DNA of 22,892 bases. Source: Ophiothrix spiculata. Lineage: Eukaryota > Echinodermata > Ophiuroidea > Amphilepidida > Ophiotrichidae. Shown here piece by piece: positions 1-10,217 of this stretch. Made by a program: the position numbers and the translations under genes. The DNA lies in the NCBI GenBank assembly GCA_000969725.1, contig JXSR01S017322.1. One strand, given 5' to 3'. The stretch's first letter is position 1; every line of letters starts with the position of its first letter. The notes below the pieces were generated by a model, which had not been told where the DNA came from, made no database searches, and saw only the letters and a program-made list of their open reading frames with translations.

Positions 1-22
1 CGGTACTTGTTATCAATACAAA

Positions 23-59
23 GACTGCACGACATAAACAACATATATGTCGTGCAGTC
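23..59. repeat. Hairpin variant of Sat1 unit, copy 1
   Basis: GACTGCACGACAT (23-35) is followed after 11 bases by its exact reverse complement ATGTCGTGCAGTC (47-59). The second arm is an inverted copy of the unit's own sequence, which lengthens the unit from 44 to 58 bp. The transcript of either strand could fold into a 13-bp stem. Confidence 0.9.
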
Positions 60-2179
60 GGTACTTGTTATCAATACAAAAACAGCACGACATAAAACAC
101 ATTGGTAGTTATTATTAATACAAGGACTGCACGACATCAACATCATCGATACTTGTTATCAATTCGGTACTTGATATCAAAACAATGACTGCACGACATA
201 AAAAACGTCGTTACTTGTAATCATACAAAGACTCCTTGACATAAACAATGTCGTTACTTGATATCAATACAAAGACTGCACGACATAAACAAAGTCGTTA
301 ATTTAAATTAATACAAAGACTCCACGACATAAACAACGTCGTTACTTGATATCAATACAAAGACTTCACGACATAAACAACATCGATACTTGTTATCAAT
401 ACAAAGACTGCACGACATAAACAACATCGGTACTTGTTATCAATAAAAAGACAGCACGACATAAACAACATCAGTACTTGTTATAAATACAAGGAGTGCA
501 CGAAATCAACAACATCGGTACTTGTTATAAATACAAGGAGTGCACGACATAAACAACATCGGTACTTGTTATCAATACAAAGACTGCTAACATAAACAAC
601 ATCGATACTTGTTATCAATACAACGACTGCACGACATAAACAGCATCGATACTTGTTATCAATACAACGACTGCGCAACAATAAACAGCATCGTTTCTTG
701 TTATCAATACAAAAACTGCACGACATAAACAACATCGGTACTTGTTATAAATACAAGGAGTGCACGACATAAACAACATCGGTACTTGTTATCAATACAA
801 AGACTGCCAACATAAACAACATCAGTATTTGTTATCAATAAAAACACTTCACGATATAAACAACGTCGTTACTTATTATCAATACAAAGACTGCACGACA
901 TAAACAACATCGTTACTTGTTATCAATACAATGACTGCAGGACATAAACAACATCAGTACTTGTTATCAATAAAAAGACTGCGCAACATAAACAGCATCG
1001 TTTCTTGTTATCAATACAAAAACTGCACGACATAAACAACATCGGTACTTGTTGTCAATATAAGGAGTGCACGACATAAACATCATCGGTACTTGTTATT
1101 AATACAAAGACTGCCAACATAAACAACATCAGTACTTGTTATCAATACAAAGACTGCACAACATAAACAACATCGGTACTTGTCATCAATACAAAGACTG
1201 CACGACATAAACATCATCTGTACTTGTTATCAATACAAAGACTGCCAACATAAACAACATCGATACTTGTTATCAATACAACGACTGCACGACATCAACA
1301 TCGTCGATACTTGTTATCAATACAAAGACTGCACGACATAAACAGCACCGGTACTTGTTATCAATACAACGACTGCACGACATAAACAACATCAGTACTT
1401 GTTATAAATACAAGGAGTGCACGAAATCAACAACATCTGTACTTGTTATAAATACAAGGAGTGCACGGCATAAACAACATCGGTACTTGTTATCAATACA
1501 AAGACTGCTAACATAAACAACATCGATACTTGTTATCAATACAACGACTGCACGACATAAACAGCATCGTTACTTGTTATCAATACAAAGACTGTACGAC
1601 ATAATCAACATCGGTACTTGTTATCAATACAAAGACTGCACGACAAAAACAACATTGGTACTTGTCATCAATACAAAGACTGCACGACATAAACAACATC
1701 GGTACTTGTTATCAATACAAAGACTGCACGACATAAACAACATCGATACTTGTTATCAATACAAAGACTGCACGACATCAACGACATACACAACATCAGT
1801 ACTTGTTATCAATAAAAAGACTGCACGACATAAACAGCATTGGTACTTGTCATCAATACAAAGACTGCACGACATAAACAACATCGGTACTTGTTATTAA
1901 TATAAAGACTGCACGACATCAACAACATCGATACTTGTTATCAATACAAAGACTGCACGACATCAACGACATACACAACATCAGTACTTGTTATCAATAC
2001 AAAGACTGCACGACATAAATAACATTAGTACTAGTAATCAATACAAAGAATGCACGACATAAACAACATCGGTACTTGTTATCAATACAAGGACTGCACG
2101 ACATCAACAACATCGGTACTTGTTATCAATACAAAAACAGCACGACATAAACAGCACCGGTACTTGTTATCAATACAAA

Positions 2180-2216
2180 GACTGCACGACATAAACAACA
2201 TATATGTCGTGCAGTC
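2180..2216. repeat. Hairpin variant of Sat1 unit, copy 2
   Basis: The same perfect 13-bp inverted repeat as at 23-59, with arms at 2180-2192 and 2204-2216. The next hairpin begins 58 bp later, so two 58-bp variant units lie in tandem. Confidence 0.9.
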
Positions 2217-2237
2217 GGTACTTGTTATCAATACAAA

Positions 2238-2274
2238 GACTGCACGACATAAACAACATATATGTCGTGCAGTC
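2238..2274. repeat. Hairpin variant of Sat1 unit, copy 3
   Basis: Arms at 2238-2250 and 2262-2274. This copy lies exactly 2215 bp from copy 1. The following units also match at that offset, so it arose with the larger segmental duplication. Confidence 0.9.
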
Positions 2275-4537
2275 GGTACTTGTTATCAATAAAAATACTG
2301 CACGACATAAACAACATTGGTAGTTGTTAACAATACAAGGACTGCACGACATCAACATCATCGATACTTGTTATCAATTCGGCACTTGATATCAAAACAA
2401 TGACTGCACGACATAAAAAACGTCGTTACTTGTTATCATACAAAGACTCCTTGACATAAACAACGTCGTTACTTGATATCAATACAAAGACTGCACGACA
2501 TAAACAAAGTCGTTAATTTAAATCAATAAAATGACTGCAGGACATAAACAACGTCGTTACTTGTTATCAATACAAAGACTCCACGACATAAACAACGTCA
2601 TTACTTGATATCAATACAAAGACTGCACGACATAAACAAAGTCGTTAATTTAAATCAATACAATGACTGCAGGACATAAACAACATCGATACTTGTTATC
2701 AATACAATGACTGCAGGACATAAACAACATTTGTACTTGTTATCAATAAAAAGACTGCACGGTATAAACAGCATTGGTACTTGTTATCAATACAAAGACT
2801 GCACGACATAAACAACATTTGTACTCGTTATCAATAAAAAGACTGCACGGCATAAACAGCATCGGTACTTGTTATCAATACAAAGACTGCACGACATAAA
2901 CAACATTTGTACTCGTTATCAATAAAAAGACTGCACGGCATAAACAGCATCGGTACTTGTTATCAATACAAAGACTGCACGACATAAACAATATTGGTAC
3001 TTGTTATCAATACAAAGACTGCACGACATAAACAACATTGGTACTTGTTATCAATACAAAGACTGCACGACATAAACAACATTTGTAATTGCTATCAATA
3101 AAAAGACTGCACGACATAAACAGCATTGGTTCTTGTTATCAATAAAAAGACTGCACGACATAAACAGCATTGGTACTTGTTATCAATACAAAGACTGCAC
3201 GACATAAACAACATTGGTACTTGTTATCAATACAAAGACTGCACGACATAAACAACATCGGTACTTGTTATCAATACAAAGACTGCACGACATCAACAAC
3301 ATCGGTACTTATTCTCAATACAAAAGCTGCACGGCATAAACAGCATCAACACTTGTTATCAATCAAAAGACTGCACGACATAAACAACGTCGTTACTTGT
3401 TAATAATCAAGGAGTATAAGACATAAACAACTTGTTACTTTTTTTCAACACAAAGACCACACGGCATAAACAACATCGGTACTTGTTATCAATACAAAGA
3501 CTGCACAACAAAAACAACATCAGTCCTTGTTATTAATACAAAGACTGCACAACATAAACAACATCGGTACTTATTATCAATAGAAAGATTGCACGACATG
3601 AACAACATCGGTATTAATTGTTATCAATACAAAGACTGCACAACATAAACAACGTTGTTACTTAGTATCAATACAAAGACTACACAACATAAACAACATC
3701 GGTACTTGTTATCAATACAAAGACTGCACGACATAAACAACATCGGTACTTGTTATCAATACAAAGAATATACGAAAAAAACGTCGTTACTTATTATCAA
3801 TAGAAAGACTGCACGACATTAACAACGTCGTTACTTGATATCAATACAAAAACTGCACGACATAAACAACGTCGTTACTTAAATTCAATACAAAAACTGC
3901 ACGACATAAACAAAGTCGTTACTTTATATCAAAACAATGACTGCCTGACATAAAAAACGTCGTTACTTGTTATCAATACAAAGACTCCACGACATAAACA
4001 ACGTTGTTACTTGATATCAATACAAAGACTTCACGACATAAACAACATCGATACTTGTTATCAATACAAAGACTGCTCAACATAAACAACATTGGTACTT
4101 GTTATCAATACAAAGACTGCACGACATAAACATCATCAGTACTTGTTATCATTAAAAATACTGCACGACATAAACAACATCGGTACTTAGGTACTTATTA
4201 TCAATATAAAGACTGCACGGCATAAACAACATCAACACGTGTTATCAATAAAAAGACTGAACGACATAAACAACGTCGTTACTTGTTGTTAATAAAGAAG
4301 TACACGACATAAACAACTTGTTACTTGTTATCAACACAAAGACTGCACGGCATAAACAACATCGATACTTGTTATCAATACAAAGATGCACGACATAAAC
4401 AACATCGATACTTGTTATCAACACAAAGACTGCACGACATAAACAACATCGATACTTGTTATTAATACAACGACTACACAACATAAACAACATCGGTACT
4501 TGTTATCAATACAATGACTGCACAACATAAACAACAT

Positions 4538-5160
4538 CGGTACTTATTATCAATAGAAAGACTGCACGACATAAACAACATCGGTACTAATTGCTATCAA
4601 TACAAAGACTGCACGACATAAACAATGTCGTTACTTATTATCAATACAAAGACTGCACGACAAAAACAACGTCGTTTCTTTATATCAATACAAAGACTGC
4701 ACAACATAAACAACGTTGTTACTTATTATCAATACAAAGACTACACATCATAAACAATATCGGTACTTATTATCAATAGAAAGACTGCACGACATAAACA
4801 ACATCGGTACTAATTGTTATCAATACAAAGACTGCACAACATAAACAACGTTGTTACTTATTATCAAGACTACACATCATAAACAATATCGGTACTTATT
4901 ATCAATAGAAAGACTGCACGACATAAACAACATCGGTACTAATTGTTATCAATACAAAGACTGCACAACATAAACAACGTTGTTACTTATTATCAATACA
5001 AAAACTACATATAATAAACAATATCGGTACTTATTATCAATAGAAAGACTGCACGACATAAACAACATCGGTACTAATTGTTATCAATACAAAGACTGCG
5101 CGACATAAACAACGTTCGTTACTTTATATCAATACAAAGACTGCACAACATAAACAACAT
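4538..5160. repeat. Trimeric higher-order repeat within Sat1
   Basis: Three distinguishable unit types recur in fixed order. One has CGGTACTTATTATCAATAG, one has CGGTACTAATTGTTATCAA, and one has GTTGTTACTTATTATCAA followed by a CTACACATCATAAACAA-type segment. The first type starts at 4761, 4890 and 5025, giving spacings of 129 and 135 bp, about three 44-45-bp units. The 129-bp copy has lost a few bases near 4866. Such recent local amplification by unequal exchange is usual in satellites. Confidence 0.8.
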
Positions 5161-6179
5161 TGTTACTTATTATCAATACAACGACTACACAACATAAACA
5201 ACGTCGGTAATTGTTATCAATACAAAGATTGCACGACATAAACAACATGGGTACTTGTTATCAATACACAGACTACACGACATAAACAACATTGGTACTT
5301 GTTATCAATACAAAGACTGCACGACATAAACAACGTCGTTACTTATTATCAATACAAAGACTGCACAACATAAACAACGTCGTTACTTTATATCAATATA
5401 AAGACTGCACGACATAAACAACGTCGTTACTTGTTATCAATACAAAGACTCCACGACATAAACAACATCAGTACTTGTTATCATTAAAAATACTGCACGA
5501 CATAAACAACATCGGTACTTAGGTACTTATTGTCAATACAAAAACTGCACAGCATAAACAACATCAACACGTAATATCAATAAAAAGACTGCACGACATA
5601 AACAACGTCGTTACTTGTTGTTAATAAAGAAGTGCACGACATAAACAACTTGTTACTTATTATCAATACAAAGACTGCACGACATAAACAACATCGGTAC
5701 TTGCTATCAATTCAAAGACAGCACGACATAAACAACATCGATACTTGTTATCAAAACATAAACAACATCAGAACTTGTTATCAATACAAAGACTGCACCA
5801 CATAAACAACATCGGTACTTATTATCAATAGAAAGACTGCACGACATAAACAACATCGGTACTAATTGTTATCAATACAAAGACTGCACGACATAAATAA
5901 CGTTGTTAATTTATATCAATACAAAGACTGCACGACATAAACAACGTTCGTTACTTTATAACAATACAAAGACTTCACATCATAAACAACGTTGTTACTT
6001 ATTATCAAAACAAAAACTACACAACATAAACAACATCGGTATTTGTTATGAATACAAAGACTGCACGACGTAAACAACACCGTTACTTGTTATCAATACA
6101 AAGACTACACGACATAAACAACATCGATACTTGTTATCAATACAAAGACTGCACGACATAAACAACATCGTTGCTTGAT

Positions 6180-6237
6180 GGACGATTTTAAAACCTTTTT
6201 TCACAACACCACAGATGAACTTTCATGAACGTTTGAC
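6180..6237. other. Non-repeat island inside Sat1
   Basis: About 58 bp with no resemblance to the 44-bp unit interrupts the array between a unit ending in GTTGCTTGAT and one resuming with CATCGTTACTTGTTATC. No terminal inverted repeats or target-site duplication are evident. It may be filler DNA from a break repair or an ancestral unique sequence. Confidence 0.6.
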
Positions 6238-6380
6238 ACATCGTTACTTGTTATCAACAAAAAGACTGCACGAAATAAACAATATCGATACTTGTTATCA
6301 ATACAAGGAGTGCACGACATAAACAACATCGTTACTTGTTATCAATACATAGGACTGCACGACATGAACATGATGTTACA

Positions 6381-6428
6381 TGTTTTAATACAAACGAATG
6401 CATTACTTTTTATTAACAATAAAGGTCA
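6381..6428. other. Sat1-to-Sat2 transition
   Basis: Clean 44-bp units end near 6370 and 32-bp units begin near 6429. The roughly 50 bp between are degenerate and AT-rich, with fragments such as TTAATACAAAC that recall both repeats. No mobile-element ends are visible, so the change of unit length seems to have happened within the array. Confidence 0.5.
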
Positions 6429-6713
6429 TCATTACATCTTACACAAACACCTATATACTATCATTAAGTCATACACAAAAAATATATACTATCAACTTTA
6501 CATCATACACAAACAATTTACTATCAGTACATCACACACAAATAATTATATACTATATTTACATCACACACAAACATTTATATACTATCATTACATCATA
6601 CACAAACAAATATATACTATCAGTGCATCATACACAGACAAATATATACTATCAGTACATACTACACGAACAAATATAGTATCATTACATCACACACGAA
6701 CAAATATATACTA
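6429..6713. repeat. Sat2: 32-bp satellite, segment A1
   Basis: Tandem copies of a 32-bp unit built from CTATCAGTACATCATACAC followed by AAACAAATATATA. The array is AT-rich and continues after the MITE at 7693. The 32-bp unit has no stop in several frames, which explains the overlapping open frames at 6292-6732 and 6398-6679. These are judged not to be genes. Confidence 0.92.
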
Positions 6714-7692
6714 CAGGGTGTATCAAAATTAGTAGTACTCAGACTAAAAAAATGTATAAAAAAACTTCTCGTTCCATTTTGAAATTTGCAATTATCTGAA
6801 TTGGTAGTACATTTCTTTGTCTTTAATTTGCAAAAAGAATGAGAGTATTTGGTCATTTTGTTTTCAAGAACGGGATGATTCTGTAGAGGTACCAGTTTTG
6901 AAAACTCTCCACGGATTTGATTTGTTGCCTTTCAGTTCCAATGAAGACAAAAATCTATAACTCTGTCTGCGAAAGATTTTAATTTATATTTTCTACCTTA
7001 AAATATAATTTTACTTTAAAAATTGCCAAAATCCAACGTTGAAAGCTCTGTTTGACTTCTCATTCCATGAAGAAAGATCTTAATGATGATACGAAATACT
7101 TGCTATTGATTAAATAGAAAATGTAGCTTACCTTTTAAATGGAGATACTACCTGTCTTTATTTAAATAAAGATGTCTCTTTATAATTTTGTTTCACAAAA
7201 TAAGTTCATGGCAGTAAATAATTTGTAGAAATGCTTAATCCATTAGAAATATGTATAGATATCTACTTGCAATAATTGTCATTTAACGATAACTTTCTGA
7301 TGTTGCAAATTGGCAAATCAAGTACAAAAACACCATATAACATTCATTCTCTCCGTTTTCTGATAATTTGTGGCCTTTGATGCAGTATGAGAAACAATTT
7401 TACTAGAAATATCTTAGGCTGTTCCACTTCACTAATTACATTTTAACACTTACAATTTGGAGAGCTTGTTTTAGGCATAAGCTACCTATTACCCGTGGCG
7501 AGGTTGTAAAAATACATAATTTCTTCTAACTAACGTAAACTCCGATTGCGTGCATCAATTTTCACAATTCTTTTTGTAAATGGAAGGTATTTAATTGGTC
7601 TTTTTATATCCGTGAAAACAATTATGCTAGCATTTATAGATTTTGTGTAAAAAAATCACAAAGTTGAGTACTAATCATTTTGATACACCCTG
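6714..7692. mobile_element. 979-bp TA-flanked MITE (Tc1/mariner-like ends)
   Basis: The left end CAGGGTGTATCAAAATTAG and the right end, read in reverse complement, CAGGGTGTATCAAAATGATT are near-perfect terminal inverted repeats of about 28 bp. TA lies immediately outside each end (6712-6713 and 7693-7694). Removing the element and one TA restores an uninterrupted Sat2 unit, ATACTATCATTACATCAT. This empty-site match fixes both ends to the base. The interior is AT-rich and has no open frame long enough for a transposase, so it is non-autonomous. TA duplication and CAGGG-type ends are typical of Tc1/mariner elements. The superfamily is inferred from the ends only. Confidence 0.93.
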
Positions 7693-8127
7693 TATCATTA
7701 CATCATACATAAACAAATATATACTATCAATACATCACACACAAACTAATATATACTATCATTACATCATACATAAACAAATATACACTATCAGTACATC
7801 ACACAAAAACAAATATATACTATCATTACATCATACAAAAACAAATATATACTATCATTACATCATACAAAAACCAAAATATACTATCAGTACATCATAC
7901 ACAAACAACCTCACCCCATCAGTACCTCATACACAAACAATAATATGCTATCAGTACATCTTACACAAACAACTTCATGCTATCAGTACCTCATACACAA
8001 ACAATTTCATACACAACCAACTATATGTTATCAGTACATCATACACAAACAATTATATGCTATCAGAACATAATACACAAACAACGATATGTTATAAGAA
8101 CATCATTCAAAAAAATACGTTATCGAA
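7693..8127. repeat. Sat2, segment A2
   Basis: Continuation of the 32-bp array after the MITE. Units change gradually from the ATATATACTATC form to ATATGCTATC from about 7940 onward, so two Sat2 subfamilies meet here. The array decays after about 8100, where ATACGTTATCGAAAG is the last recognisable trace. The open frames at 7643-8146 and 7977-8225 follow the repeat and are not considered genes. Confidence 0.9.
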
Positions 8128-8364
8128 AGATACCTTTCAGCATTAATAGCACATTTAATGCTAGAACAATCAGCTCTCAAGCCAGAAAGGAAGAACTTGT
8201 TCACCATGCTCAATATCCAATATAGACCTTCAACGTACCCTGATACCATATGTAGAGAAACTGTCTTGACTTCAATGAACTTGGAAGTGTTTTGTGTAAT
8301 AAAGATGGTCGGCAAAGATGTGTGTAATGGATCTCGACGGAAGTCGAAAGATGTACAATACAGG
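8128..8364. other. Exon-like non-repeat segment inside Sat2
   Basis: About 237 bp of more balanced composition interrupt the satellite. On the plus strand one frame is open from an AG preceded by pyrimidines (TACCTTTCAG, ending 8140) to a GT after ATACAG (about 8361). That would make an internal exon of about 220 bp with peptide pieces such as LKPERKNLFTMLNIQYRP, STYPDTICRETVL and MVGKDVCNGSRRK. The minus strand is also open over most of the segment and ends at a donor-like AAAGGTATCT, so strand is not settled. I do not recognise the product. It could be a true exon with satellite in its introns, a captured gene fragment, or chance. Confidence 0.35.
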
Positions 8365-8441
8365 TCGTCTCCATTATCATTACATTACCATACAAACAAT
8401 TATATATAATGCTATGAGTATATCACACAAACAACTATTAC
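8365..8441. repeat. Sat2, segment A3
   Basis: Two to three degenerate 32-bp units (TATCATTACATTACCATAC and following) lie between the exon-like segment and the next insertion. They show that both interrupted a pre-existing array. Confidence 0.75.
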
Positions 8442-9126
8442 GGGGTGCTCCGGCGAAGTGAGCGGAAAGTGGCGAATTTCAAAATTGAGTTATTATATAT
8501 TTTCGGTCTCCATAATCTCAGCATTTAAAATACATATTACATACCACTCTTTCATTCCCAATTCTTCATTTGTTTCACCATTCTTCATTTACAGATCAAA
8601 ATACCAACAAAGTCTAATACATATCTGCATAAAAATAGCCGAAAATCGATGTTGAAGTTACTAAATAATACCAACATTTGATCAAGTAACCGTTAATAAT
8701 TTCACCTTCAATGCTCGAGATATAAGTGAAGACTTGTGCATGAATACTTTTTATGTCAAACAAAAAAACGAAATTCGACCTTATCACCACCAGTGTTCCC
8801 GCTAAGGATTTTGACTTTGCGCCAAAGCGACATAAAAGGGGGAAAATACATTTCACCATTGACAATTTTGGAAAGATCACCTCAAAATGAGGCTAATTTT
8901 GAATGTAATCTTAATAAAACTGAAATAAGTGAACGTTGTCTATAACCAAAACCTTATTTTTAACTTGTTGTTTTGGAAACCCCTTGCGCCATTGTTTTAA
9001 GCTTCTGCGACAATTTCGCGACATACGGTCTTAGCGGGAACATTGATCACCACTTTTTCTTACTTTAGAAGCCATTTGTTCAAAATCTACTTTCGCAACT
9101 TTTCACTCACTTTACTAGAGCAACCC
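8442..9126. mobile_element. TIR element, GGTGCTC family, copy 1
   Basis: The left end reads GGGGTGCTCCGGCGAAGTGA. The right end in reverse complement reads GGGTTGCTCTAGTAAAGTGA. Sat2 flanks both sides. Without the nested hAT element the length is about 420 bp, almost the same as copy 2 at 13360-13787. Copy 2 matches along its whole length in reverse orientation, for example at ATAATCTCAGC and TTTTATGTCAAA. There is no transposase frame, so the element is non-autonomous. No clear target-site duplication can be fixed; a TA site in the AT-rich flanks is possible. Superfamily unassigned. Ends are uncertain by a few bases. Confidence 0.85.
8791..9045. mobile_element. 255-bp hAT-type MITE nested in 8442-9126
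   Basis: The left end CAGTGTTCCCGCTAAGGAT and the right end in reverse complement CAATGTTCCCGCTAAGAC form terminal inverted repeats. Each side is flanked by the same 8-bp direct repeat ATCACCAC (8783-8790 and 9046-9053). An 8-bp target duplication together with a CAGTGTTCCCGC-like terminus is diagnostic of hAT elements. Excision restores continuity with the uninterrupted copy 2 of the host element. There is no transposase frame; it depends on a hAT transposase elsewhere in the genome. Confidence 0.93.
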
Positions 9127-9240
9127 AAATATATATACTATCAGTACATCACACATATGCTATCAGTATATCATACAAAAAACTATCAGTTCATCATACA
9201 CAAACAATTTACTATCAGTACATCACACACAAATAAATGC
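9127..9240. repeat. Sat2, segment A4
   Basis: Sat2 resumes with ATATATACTATCAGTACATC and continues for about three and a half irregular units to ACACACAAATAAATG, where the next insertion begins. Confidence 0.85.
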
Positions 9241-9532
9241 AACGAGCAAATAAAAAATATTGCAAAATAGTTGCCAAAATATTAAATAATAGTAATATAT
9301 GTTTTTGAAAAGTGGAGTAATATTACTCTACAACATGCTTTTTGTCCCGTTTCATTTGACCTCTCCGGTCCAAAGATATGAAGAATTTAAGAAAAAAACT
9401 TAAAATCTACTTTGGTCCGATTTGTAAGTTTAGACTTCCAGCTAAAGAAATGCAAACTTGAAATGAAGAGAATTCTGCAACCAACTAGAGCACAATCAAT
9501 TCAAACCAATCTTACCTGACCTGTACCTAACA

Positions 9533-9888
9533 TTAAAGGTGCAATTCGTGATTTTGATGTGGCCTCTTTTCTAGCTAAATGTAAAGAAGAGTACAAAATA
9601 AATATATACTGAAAATGTCACTTGATTCCGACCGTTCGTTTCCAAGTTACAGAGCTTTTAAGCATTTTCAAAATCCTCATAGGCTACTGTGTTGTAATTA
9701 CTGTCGGGGCCCCGACAATAAATAGAAAATGACACATTTTCTCACTTTTCTCAAAAATGCAAGCACATATGAAAAAATGGTTTGGGGATCGTATCATATA
9801 CCAGTTGAGGATTCTTATAAGCTAAAAAAATCAAATTTGATAGACGTGACCTTGAGGGTGAAAAGTGGATCATGAATTGCCCCTTTAA
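9533..9888. mobile_element. TTAA-flanked short TIR element
   Basis: The left side reads TTAAAGGTGCAATTCGTGAT and the right side in reverse complement TTAAAGGGGCAATTCATGAT. TTAA, or the TA within it, is the likely target duplication, and the remaining inverted repeat is about 16 bp with two mismatches. No coding capacity was seen in about 350 bp. TTAA duplication is the hallmark of piggyBac elements, but a TA duplication with an AAAGG terminus is equally possible, so the family is left open. Confidence 0.75.
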
Positions 9889-10121
9889 GTCATATTTTAA
9901 GTTCATTTTTAACTTAAATAGGTCAAAATTTTCAATTAAAGTACGGATCTTCCTGATACTCTCATATTCCTTGAACCTTGTTACTTCTGGTGCGACAATC
10001 GGGTAGTTTAGGATACAATTTCTACCAAAAGAGTCGAAATAAAGGGATTCTAATGAAAGATGTGAACCAATAATAAATCTTTTTAACCGAGACCATGGAA
10101 GAAAACTGAAGACAAAGGAGT

Positions 10122-10217
10122 TTAAGAACTCAAGTAAGTTAATGATTCATCTGGCCCGTCAAGAAGACGCAACAGGTTGACTAAACCAGTCGCACCAACC
10201 TGCTGAATATCAGCAGA
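10122..10217 (-). pseudogene. Possible mariner transposase fragment
   Basis: Read on the minus strand, 31 codons end in a stop at 10122 and contain IQQVGATGLVNLLRLLDG. This recalls the QQDGA(T/P)CH region around the second catalytic aspartate of mariner/IS630 transposases. The aspartate is V and the usual His is absent. Three in-frame stops lie directly upstream. The segment sits inside a mariner-ended element, which makes the reading plausible, but a match this short could be chance. Confidence 0.22.

Larger units (their letters stand above)
1..6380. repeat. Sat1: 44-bp satellite array
   Basis: Roughly 140 head-to-tail copies of a 44-bp unit fill this stretch and start before the window. 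The unit has four blocks in order: TTGTTATCAATACA, then AAGACTGCACG, then ACATAAACAAC, then a variable ATCGGTAC or GTCGTTAC link. Neighbouring units differ by substitutions such as TTGTTATC/TTGATATC/TTATTATC and GACTGCACG/GACTCCACG, so subfamilies are interleaved. Because 44 is not a multiple of 3, any open frame cycles through all three frames of the unit. The open frames seen on both strands (for example 1574-1900 and 3170-3403) are therefore read here as repeat artefacts. No spacers separate the units. A heterochromatic or intronic satellite is the simplest reading. Confidence 0.97.

Noticed and set aside
1574-1900. Open frame of 108 codons in Sat1, and similar frames on both strands of Sat1 and Sat2
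   Set aside because: They only translate the tandem unit through successive frames (44 and 32 bp are not multiples of 3) and end where a unit variant brings a stop.
1-6380. CRISPR-like array of 44-bp repeats
   Set aside because: Units abut directly with no spacers, vary continuously, and lie in eukaryotic-type sequence. This is a satellite.
7643-8146. Open frame of 167 codons across the MITE edge and Sat2
   Set aside because: It starts inside the MITE and continues only because the 32-bp repeat lacks stops; the sequence is a repeated SYTNKYILS-type motif.
8128-8315. Minus-strand peptide YVEGLYWIL resembling a word in XRN exonucleases
   Set aside because: The similarity stops after about nine residues and the following sequence lacks the conserved aromatic region; treated as chance.
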